Shown here piece by piece: positions 1-10,500 of a DNA stretch of 64,000 nucleotides. The notes beneath the pieces were generated by a model that saw only the letters and a program-made list of their open reading frames with translations, was not told where the DNA came from and ran no database searches. Source of the stretch: Pieris napi (taxonomy: Eukaryota; Arthropoda; Insecta; Lepidoptera; Pieridae); assembly GCF_905475465.1 (NCBI RefSeq), contig NC_062237.1:12696501-12760500 (forward strand), read 5' to 3'. The stretch's first letter is position 1. Each line of letters begins with the position of its first letter. The translations under genes were made by a program, and so were the position numbers.

Positions 1-82
1 ACCTAAAATCAATCAATATAATTTACGCTTTCTTTTAAGAATACAGCTGATAAGGGATATGTAGCGAACGTAATGAATTAAC

Positions 83-247
83 CTCTGGCTTATCTTTTGG
101 CACAGCTGGTGCAACACTCTTTTTATCCAATTTTGCTTTCAGCTTTTCTAATTTTGCAGCTTTTTTTGCTTCCTTTTCCAATTGTTTGGCTGTTTTTTCT
201 TGAGGCTGGTCGTCAGGTAGACCATTTTGTATGTTGTTTTCACTCAT
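83..247 (-). CDS. valyl-tRNA synthetase-like, first coding exon (partial gene)
   Basis: This exon encodes 55 residues: an acidic N terminus, then a run of Lys/Ala/Leu repeats (KTAKQLEKEAKKAAKLEKLK, residues 18-37) and a Pro/Lys linker. Such a Lys-rich helical N-terminal extension is typical of animal cytosolic valyl-tRNA synthetase, which charges tRNA-Val with valine; other synthetases have similar extensions, so the identification rests on resemblance only. I chose the ATG at 247 because the upstream in-frame codon at 253 is TTG. A donor (GAG|GTTAAT) follows codon 55, and the open frame runs into a stop at 35. No catalytic domain is visible because the gene leaves the window on the left. It is divergent from tra2, with 1.35 kb between the two ATGs. 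Confidence 0.62.
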
Positions 248-426
248 TTTCAACTCACAAATTCAGTCAATTTTAGTAAAAAATATTAATTGTACACATT
301 TATACAGAAATCTTATAAATCGTAACACTCGTAGCACCGAACACGAAAGCACGAGATTGAAATTTCAAAGGTTTATTAACATTTTGACAGTAAATATATA
401 ATCAATGTCAATGTTAAAAGTTTGTC

Positions 427-661
427 GACATGAACTGTAATTTTCATACGAATTTAGATTTTGACTTTCTGGACACACTACTGGGGCCTTAGTCAAGATG
501 CCTTAACAGTGGGGTATGTAGAATGTCAAAAACTAAATTTGTATGAAAACTTTTCGACACGAACCGTCATTTCCATACAAATTTAGTTATCGACTTTCTA
601 CATACACTACGGTTAAGGCATCTTGACTAAGGCCCCTGTTAAGGCATCTTGACTAAGCCCC
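427..661. repeat. compound foldback repeat between the ValRS-like gene and tra2
   Basis: One unit of about 80 bp, ending in GGCATCTTGACTAAGGCCCC, occurs in alternating orientation. A first, truncated plus copy lies at about 427-483, an inverted copy at 484-559, a plus copy at about 556-639, and a terminal piece at 638-661. The inverted and second plus copies form a stem of about 75 bp. It looks like a small foldback MITE. No coding capacity is seen. The flanks 254-426 and 662-880 show nothing recognisable. Confidence 0.6.
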
Positions 662-880
662 AAGTATCGTAATTCGCTGTGAGTCTTATAGCCAATTTGT
701 ATCTTTAACGATAGAAGAAAAACTCCAAAGTCAAAAGAAAATTGTATAGTTGACGCATTATGAACTGAGGCTTCAGTTCATAAATCATATTTATAAAATA
801 AAAGTTTTTAATTTATAAAATAAAATATTTGTTTCAACGTAACGACGTTTTTATCTTTTCTAGAGATATTTCTTAGTTCT

Positions 881-1104
881 TCAAAAATCCTCCTCCGTAT
901 CTTCCCCATATATGTCATTTTTCCGTAGGTTAATTATCAGAGGTAGTGATCTCTTAAAATAGATAGTTTTCCTTAATTCCTTATCCTGAAGCTCCTCGGC
1001 ATGCCTCACACATTTGGCCCAGTCTTCTTGAGTAACATTATCAATAACATTGTGGAGAAGAGTTTCAACATCAGCAATGTTATTGTATGATTTTTTGCAG
1101 CAGC
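881..1104 (-). pseudogene. C-terminal fragment of a DDE-type transposase
   Basis: The minus frame ending at the TGA at 881-883 reads about 70 residues containing VTQEDWAKCVRHAEELQDKE and an acidic end (GEDTEEDF). The Glu-Asp-Trp...Cys...His-x-x-Glu pattern before an acidic tail resembles the C terminus of Tc1/IS630-like transposase fragments common in insects. The catalytic core is absent, so this is a relic. Assignment to a superfamily is tentative. 1105-1383 holds no supported feature. Confidence 0.45.
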
Positions 1105-1399
1105 TTCTCCTTTGACTAGAGACTTAGGTCGATGACGCATCGACCCCGCGCGACCAGGTAGGGAAGTATCGATAACGGGTTGTGTTGCATGCATATTCCT
1201 ACTGTCAGCGACATTTATTGCCCAACCACTCAGTTTAAAATGAGCCGACTTTAACAAAAGTAGATTCATGTAGTCATTAAGTCATTTCATGGCATTTCTT
1301 TCTCGTACTCTGTATTCCCATTTTCGTTATTTTCTGAATTTTGGTTGACAGCTGACAAAACATATCGTTCTCATCTGTGAGTTGTGACTACGGTAGCTT

Positions 1400-1598
1400 C
1401 CCTCCCCACCAGCTTCCTACCGCCCGTGGTCGCAAGTTGTAAACCGCGCGGCGCCAATCTTCGCCATTTTGTTTTTCTTGAAAACCGCATTGTCGGCACC
1501 CGTGTTGGAGTGCTTATAATTGTGAAGTTTTTAGTTTTTATTGCGATAATTGAGTGTATTTCAATACTTGGTTGTTATTTAATTTGATTTTTTCTAAG
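1400..1598 (+). promoter_or_regulatory. tra2 start region and 5' UTR
   Basis: The 200 bp before the tra2 ATG contain a CpG-dense block (about 1425-1500) in otherwise AT-rich DNA, as expected around an insect housekeeping start site. No TATA box was recognised. The exact start site is not visible. An open frame here (1384-1587) begins with GTG and has no coding character. Confidence 0.35.
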
Positions 1599-4500
1599 AT
1601 GTCGGATCGAGAGGTAAGAATAACTTATTTGTGATACAATAGGACTTAGCTACTGTCCCCGAATTCAATTGTTATTTTGCCGGTGGCTTTAAACGCGTGG
1701 TATTTTACCATATTTAATGTGCTCATTTCAGAGGAGCCGTTCTAGAACTCGTAATGGGTCTCGCGAGCCTGTACCAAAGCCTCCAGCCATGTCTCGCCAT
1801 AGCAGAAGCCGGTCTAGAACACCTCCCCCGCCTAAATCATCAAGTCGAAAATACAGGAGCCCGTAAGTCCGATGATTTTTTCTAGTCACCTCGTGTATTT
1901 TAAATTAAATTTTAGACAGAGAAGCAGTTATTGCCTGACACTGTTAAACATTTCCGTAGCATTTTTTATCGATGTAACCTCGCTGTCAAGGCAACAAATT
2001 GCGCAACGATCAAACAATTTTAAAAAGCTAATTTGATGACAACTCAAAGATTTAATTTAAACATTAAGATTTCACCTTATACTATGGAACTGAAAACAAC
2101 TTAAACATAATAATTGATTTTTAAAATATTTGTAAATACATGAAATCACTCAACAGCATTTCTGTTATTTGGAAATAAATTTGATGTTTAAACAACATCT
2201 TTATCAGTACCATTAACATTGTATTGGTGATAAGGCTTGTAAAATTTTATGATTACTAAAATGCCAGTGATTTTATAGCTCAATACCAGAAACTATTAAT
2301 ATTCATACAAATGCATACTATTGATAAACATTGTAATAAACGTCAATTTAACCTGCCCAAGTTTTGGTTTAAATCATTTTAAACATTGTTTGACGACAGC
2401 AACTGCCAAAACCTACTATCTCATTAAGGTACTAATGAGTACCATGTGATGGTTCATAATATGGATGATACTCTAGGTCGCGTTCCCGCTCGGTGTCACC
2501 ACGTCGCTACCGTTCAGCCCGCTACTCACGCTCTCGCTCCCGGTCATATTCGCGAGGCCGGTCCCACTCTCACAGCCCTATGTCATCCAGGCGCCGGCAT
2601 ACTGGTGACCGGGTGAGTCTGGTTAGTAATTTGAATAGACTCCGGACGTTTCTTCTTTGCTCACAAAAATGGATGCTTGCTTCCTATTTGTATTGTTGCC
2701 ATAGCAACAGTATATTTTGTAACATTAAGGGTCTGTTTCACAATGTATGGATAAAGGACCAAATAGCTATGCAACACATAAATTATTTGGAAGATAAATT
2801 GTGCTATTTTGACATTCATCGGTCTCATAACTTATGATGGACTTTATGTGACGAATAGCGCTATCTGACAGTCGTGAAACGCAACAATAGTGTTTACCCT
2901 ACCAATAAGTAATAAATAGCTAATTTGGAAGTTATGTAGAACTTATCCGTACATTGTGAAACAGGCCCTTAATGTTGATAATCACATAAAATTATATGAA
3001 ACAATCATACAAAATAGTAAAAGTATTCTATTTATGACAATCACAATAATGGTTTGGTAACACATAGGAAGAATGAGCCGTAACCATGTGTTATTAAAGT
3101 TATTAAATTTTTAATAGCTTTTTGACAATGGAATCCATTGTTGAGCAATGAAAAAACGTCCTTGAAAGTTTAGAATAGAAATGTATTTTAAATAATTTTT
3201 TATATGTATTTACTTGTACTGATAAATGTAAAATTATAGATTAATTGTGATCTATCTAGTTGGTTATATAGAACAAATTACTAAGTAGAAATGTAAAATT
3301 GTATTTTAGAATTGTGTTCTAACATTACTTTCTTTTACCCCAGATAGTGGAGATTAAGAAGAACTGGTTGTGGGAACAGCCTGGTGTTTCAGACGCCTTG
3401 ATTTTCGTATAAATTTTGAATGTTCTGCATAGTGATATTATTTGTCTGAGTAATAGCTCAGTAAAGCATGTCTCAAGTCTCATCCTAGTCTTGGGGAATG
3501 TATAAAACTGGTTTGATAGATATATTTTCTATATCTTTGATTTAATCCTTTTTAAATTTTTGTCTGAACCTACAAAATTATTATTTTATACACATGCATT
3601 TAGAATTAAAAAAATTGACAGATTTTTATGTGGCTGAAGGCCATATTAGTGGTGATTTCTTTTATAAAACTGAAACTACACAGGCTAATGTGTTTTAAAG
3701 ACACCAGACTAGCCTGTGTAATATCCATATCACAATTTTTAGGGCTTGATGTTTTCAGGAGAACCCAACACCGTCCCGTTGTCTGGGAGTGTTTGGGCTA
3801 AGTTTGTACACCACCGAACAACAAATTCACCACATTTTCTCCAAATTTGGGAATGTTGACAAAGTTCAAGTAGTTATTGATGCAAAGGTATGTACATTAG
3901 ATATTAACTAAATATCCTCTTTAATTTACGTATATTTTTTTTTTACTTTTTATGAATGCTATTTAAAAATATGAAATAGGAAATAATACACAAGTTCATC
4001 AATTTGGTACATATATTCATAGGCTCTATAAAATATATTACCAAAAAATGCATTTTAAGTCATTGATTAAAAGTTTATAATGTATGTAAATTACATTCAA
4101 ATTATTGTATTAATACATAGGATTAAATTTATGACCTTGGTTGTAGCAACCATTTAGCTATTGCGACATTAAGGGTGGGTTGTTTCAAACCATTTGCTAT
4201 CGTAACTTACGTTCGTTAAAATTTGACAGACACGTATGAACTTTAACGTCTGTTAACTTGTTAGCGTTGCTTCATTGTCAAAAAATGAGTTCGTCATTGC
4301 TAATGGGGTTGCCTGTTTGCGTAACGCTATTTTGACCTAATGTTTTATGGGATTTTTTTTTAGTAATAACAACATTGATAAAAACAATGTCATTTGAAAC
4401 ATTCTGTCAAGTTTGACATCGATGTTTATTGTTTTGTACGAAAGGATAATTAAAAAGTGTTTAATTTTAATATAAATAATGGAAACCTTTTCGCCAAAGT

Positions 4501-7500
4501 AAGTATAAAGCTATTATTATATTGCATGAATTGTATATGCGCAAAGTATATATGTCACCGTAAAATTGTAAAAACCGTTAGATTGTAATCTATCTCGCGA
4601 GATTGTAAACTGTCGAAAGATTGTCAACTCAACATACTGCTTGCAATTTAACGTATTATTATTCGGTAGTTATATGAAATTGTTGGGAAGTAAAATTAAT
4701 CTGTAATTGACCAAAGAAGTTTGAATGATAACTAAGTTAGTGTAGTACAATCTACCGAATACCGATAACCGATAACCGATAGATTACAATCTAACGGTTT
4801 TTACAATTTTACGTTAACATATATATTATATTGAGAGATATAGTTAGAAGTGTATTTATTTACGTGACTCATTGACTTTCAGAGAACGTTCGGTAAATTT
4901 TGGAAAAGAAGAGGACAGATTTAGAAATTTAATAGTAAAACATAAACACATATTATTTCATAAAAAGACAGACAGTACTAACAATTTGCAAAAAAAAGAG
5001 GGCATGGAGTGCGATTCATGCAGGATTTAATGCCCTTTCAGATAATAAATATGAAAAAGAAATTTTTGAGGTGCGTGTTCAACATCTAAATGAGAAGAGG
5101 AAGAACGATGAAATCATTTTTAAACTACAAGAAAAAAAATTACTTACTGTTAATTATACTAAAGGGATGTAAGATTATATGAAACTGCCCTTTCTAATTT
5201 AAAATGTATGAAAAGTGGTACTTATTTACCTTTACAATAAAAAATAAACTTACTATAACTTGTTTATGATCAGAATTGCTTGAAACTTAGTATAAATGCT
5301 CTTCAAAATAATTAAAGTTGTGTGTATCAATGTTATAAAATTAGTGTAAAAAATAATAAAAACTGTAAAAAAATAGATTTTTAAGATGAATTAATTCTTA
5401 TGTGCATAGGCAGGCTTAACTATGTAATGTTATAATTCGGTAATAAAAAGGCATATTATTTTTGTCAAACATTTTATTTCTCCACCAAAAGCATGCAATA
5501 GCTATATATTATACAGTATATAATATGTTAATCCTTCACCATATTTCACATCCATACCATAAAATAGTTATAATCTGAAAATAAGACAGCTTTAAAATTA
5601 TAATTTGAGATTTGTTTTCTTTGAAGTTAAAAATAATCTAAATATTAACATACCTTGCAAAATAATAATAATTAAACTATGTATCCCACATATTAGAATA
5701 AAATTGAATTTAGAGAAAACTAGTTTTCTGTTTGTTGTCAATGAAGTTAACTTTGGTCTAAATTAATAAAATCTGTAGGCTGTAATTCAGTTAGTAAAGG
5801 CATATTATTTTTGTCAAATATTTTATTTCTTTACCAAAGGCATGCAATAAGCAATATAAACAGTATAGAATATGTTAGTCCTTCACCATACCACCCATAC
5901 ACCCATGCCATAAAAAAGTTATAATCTGAAATATAAGACATCTTTAATATTAAATTTGCAATTTATTTTTTTAAGTCAAAAATAATCGTAATATTAACAT
6001 ACCTTGCAAAATAATTATTAATCAAACCATCTCTAATATTAAATTCAGAGGAAACAGAGTTTAGAAAGTACGAACTACGAAGTTACAAACCAAAATTTGA
6101 CGATTACCAATGGTTCGAGCACTGGTTAACGTAAGCGTAACTTTTTAACGAACGTAAGCTGTCATAGATGGTGAATCAACACTTTTTTTGTTTAACGTTC
6201 GTTAGCGCCATATTTAACGGTTACGTGTCCGTCAAAATTTGTTTTTTTTTTTTTTTTTTTTTTACTTGGGGAAATGCATTGCGCATACCCCACCGCGGTG
6301 CGACTGCTTAGTGCGGGAGGGTTATGTGGGACTCGCGAATGTGCATACCCACTAAAACCCCAAGGCGCCACCAACAATCGCCTTAGGCGGGATGCGGTAA
6401 CAGCAGAGCCTTATCCGCTTCCCGACATGCGATGCGGCGGTTGTGTCCGCCTCTCCCCGCCCATTGTTGATTTGTGAAGATATTTGACACAGCAAGTATC
6501 CTTCACAGATCGGGCCATACGCTTTTAGGAATAGCTAGGGGAGATCGGGTCCAGTGCTTGCAGGGATGGATCACCATCCCTTCTTTTGAACGCATGGACC
6601 CCTGCTTCCCCGCTTGGGCACTCTTTAGGTGGCGAGGATTTGACGGGCCTGCGGTTTCTTTCGCCGCCGCGGACGGGTTCCGGGACAAAGCTCCCTGGTT
6701 CTTCCCGCTTCTTCTTTGACTTTCATGACCGACTCGCAGAAATTATAGAAGATTTTCCACGAGCCGTCATTTCCTGCGCTCAATATGGCTTTCACTACGT
6801 TTGGCAGAGTTGCGTCCTCGCCCTGGAGGGCATCTAACAAAGGTCTCCTTTCCGCTTCCCATGCTGGGCAGTCCCTAAGTGTATGCAGGGCGTCGTCCCG
6901 GCTGTCTCCGACACAGTGGTGACAGGTTGGTGACTCCTCACACCCTACTACTTTGTGCAGATAGCTACCAAAACATCCGTGTCCGGACAGCATCTGCACA
7001 AGTCGATAGCTGAGGTGACCCCAGCGCCTCTTTACCCAAAGTTGAAGCAAAGGTCTGAGGGCTTCGGTAGTATATTTACCGGCACTCGCATCCGCCAGCT
7101 CTCTTTCCCACTCGCCTAACAATTCCTGGTCTTCTAAGGCTCGCCACGCGTTTAATTGTTCCAGTGTGGGGTTATCCCCTTTTTCCCGAGCTTCGGCCCT
7201 CCTCCAATATACTTCGCTAAAAGCAGCCGCATCGAGATGCCATGGCGCGGTACCGGCTATAACACACACTGCGTCATAAGACACAGTGCGGTACGCCCTC
7301 GCAATCCTGGCAGCGACCACTCGCTGCGACTGCCTGAGTATTGTGCGATTGTACCCGGTCAGTTTGTCGGCCCATATGGGACACCCGTACAGTGCTTTTG
7401 CCCGGATCGCATTTGCGTATAAGAGGCGACACCCCCCACTCGGCCCGCCGAGGTTTGGCATTATGCGCGAGAGCATGTTTGCGGTGGCGGTGAGCTTAGG

Positions 7501-10500
7501 GGCAAGTGCCACGAAGTGTGGTCTGAAAGTCCACCGTGGGTCAAGGATCAGCCCAAGGTATTTGAGCGAAGTACCGACCCGGATAGATACTCCGCCGACG
7601 ATGATGTCTACGTCTTGAGGTGGAGCTTTTCTGTGGCCGTAGAAGCATATAGCTTCTGATTTCTGAAGGGCGACAACAAGGCCGAGCTTCTTGATTTCCG
7701 AAACCACCCGAGCTACTCCAGCTGTCGCTCGGAGGTGCGCTTCCTTAAAATCTTCTCCAATAGCGACCACGAGGGTGTCGTCTGCATAGCATATAGTTGA
7801 CACTCCAGGGACTAGTTTCGCTCGCAGCACCCTATCGTAACCTATGTTCCAAAGAAGGGGGCCAAGAACCGAGCCTTGTGGGACGCCGCACTTGATGAGG
7901 TGACTCCCTATGCCATTTTGTTTCGGGAAGATAACACGGCGGCCGTTGAGGTACGATGCTACACATTTTCTTATATAGGCCGGTAAGCCGTGGTGGCGAA
8001 GGCCGTCCGCGATACAGTCCCATGGCAAGGAATTGAAAGCGTTCGCGATGTCTAACGATACCGCGAAAACCACTCTGCCCCGTGACACCTGCTCCTCGCA
8101 GACGCTTCGCAGGCGCGCAATTGCGTCGATCGTTGACCTATGTTTCCGGAAGCCAAATTGAGCCTCATGTATGTTTGGTCCTATAGTTTCCAAATGATTG
8201 TAAATCCGACCGGCAATAATACGCTCGAAGAGCTTGCCGGCTTCATCTAGGAGAACTATAGGTCGATACGCTGATGGTGACTCTGTAGGTTTTCCACCTT
8301 TTTTTAGAAGAACTAGCAACCCAGTCTTCCATGTCGACGGAAAGAGGCCATTTCTAAGACATTTCGTGAGTAGGCCTCGAAAGCGCATGTCAAGACCAGC
8401 GTCGAGGGCCAGAGCTAACACTCGTCCGTGCATGCCATCGGGACCAGGTGCAGTTTTTTTAGTGGTCATGCGTGTTATTGCTGTCTTCAGCTCCGAAGGA
8501 GATACTTCAGACACTGTGACACTGTGTTCCGTGGTCGTCTCATGTGGGGAGCTCAGGGCGTCGCGTTCAGGAAAAAGTTCCGCAACCACTGTGCTGAGCA
8601 GTTCCGGCTCCATGTTTTTCGTGAGTGGCGGGGCCCACGAGCGCAGCTTGTTTGTGACAATCTGATACGGGCGTCCCCAGGGATCCCGCTCCAGGGTGTC
8701 AAGCAGTTCTTGCCATGCTTTCTTTTTTGCTTCGGCGATACCTATTCGCAGCGCCAGTTTTGCATCTCGGTATACGCTATATGCTTGTTTTTCCTCTTCT
8801 ATGCGAATTGGTCGCCTTCTGCGAGTCCTGGTGTAGCCTCGACGAGCTGCTACACAAGCAATCCGCAACTGGGCGAGTTCTGCCGACCACCAGAATACAC
8901 TGGTCCGGTGAGCTCCAGGGCGTCTTCTTTGCATTGCAGCATCCGCGATGCAAGTCATTGCGCCACGAAACCACTCTGCCTCTTCCTCTGGATCTACGGA
9001 GGCTGGGATCGGGCACCAGGCCTGCACAATCGTAGCCAATTCCGCCTGTTCCTTGTTAAGACTCCCAAGTGCCCATTTTGGGCCCAGTTCTGACGGGTCC
9101 GAGCTAGGATTGGCCGACGGAGAGAGAGTGCGGAAGCGGATATACCGGTGGTCCGAAAGCGTCTCAACCCCCGTCAGGACCTCCCAGTCCTGAACACGGC
9201 ACGAAAGATGGGGGCTCGTGAACGTCACATCCACAATAGATTCTCCGTTTATTCGAACACACGTAGCTTCAGAGCCCCTGTTAGCCACTACCAAACAATG
9301 CGCTGCTGCCCAGTCCACCAACGCTTTTCCTCGTGGGCTGGACACCTGTGAACCCCAGGCCACAGACTTTGCATTCAGATCCCCAGCGATGACTAAATGT
9401 CTCGGATGGCTCCATTGCACCAGGCTTCCCAGTTCGTTTAGGAAGGCCTCAAATTCAGCCAGCGAGCGATTGGGGGAGAAGTAGGTACTCGCGATACACA
9501 TTTTGCTACCCAACTTTGCTGCCACATAGCCGTGGCCTTTTCGAACTGGGCCAATGCAGGGCGAGCCATCTGCCGGTGTAACGATAATTGCGGCCAGACC
9601 GTCGAGGTCGCCAACCCAGTTCGTTTTTTCGGGTATTAAGTAGGGCTCGGAAATTATACCAATGTTGATATTCCACTGCGCTAGACTCTGGTACAGTAGG
9701 TCTTGTGCAGCAGCGCAGTGGTTTAGGTTGCTCTGAAGAAACCGTAGGGCCATGTTAATTTGCTGCGGTTTCTATGACCTCCATACGCGCATTGTTGCGC
9801 GGAGACTTTGCGGGCGTCTTTTTTTTAGGTGACGAGCGGCGCCTGGGTACTCTCACACTGGGAGCTGTGCAGCTGTTGCCACCTAGCCTGTGATCCGCTT
9901 TCCTACCGGCCTCGTCGCAGAGTAGGCACTTGGGTTTTTCACTGCAGGAGGCTGCCCTGTGACCGGCTTGACCGCAGCGAAAACACAGTTGGCTACGATC
10001 AGTATCGGACATGCAGCGGCTAGCTACGTGCCCGATTTGTAAGCAGCGAAAACACCGTAGCTCTCTTGGCTTTGCAACACTAATATTTGCCGCAACCCAT
10101 CCGACAAAGAAACGCCCTGCTAAGAGTTTTTTGGCGGCCGTTACGGGGCAGTTAGCCCACGCTGCGCCAAGACCCGATCTATCTTGTCGTATTCGGCTGA
10201 TCCTTATTTGATCAGCCGGGCACTCTCCCTTCGCCGCAATCGCCTCGCGCAATTCATCCGCTGTAATAGAGTCGTCCAGGCCAGAGATGCGGACATCGGC
10301 GCATCGGACGGGCCGTGTAATCTTGATTCCGCTGTCACTCAGTACTGTTTTGAGTCGGTTGGCTAAGGTATCGGCTTTTTCCCCACTGCCGGCTCCGGGG
10401 ATCTGAATTATCGTGGCTCCTGTTGCCGCTCGGCGAAACTTAACGCCCTCAATTCCAGCCTCCTTCAGATCTATTTTAGCCCGTGCTTCTTTTAGGGCAG

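Noticed and set aside
2493..2837. 114-codon plus-strand frame
   Set aside because: Only its first part is tra2 exon 3. It runs past the donor at 2613 into intron and a MITE.
8428..9093. Long plus-strand frames opposite ORF2 (also 6586-8665 and 8715-9484)
   Set aside because: Shadows of the GC-rich ORF2; no domains and no codon pattern of their own.
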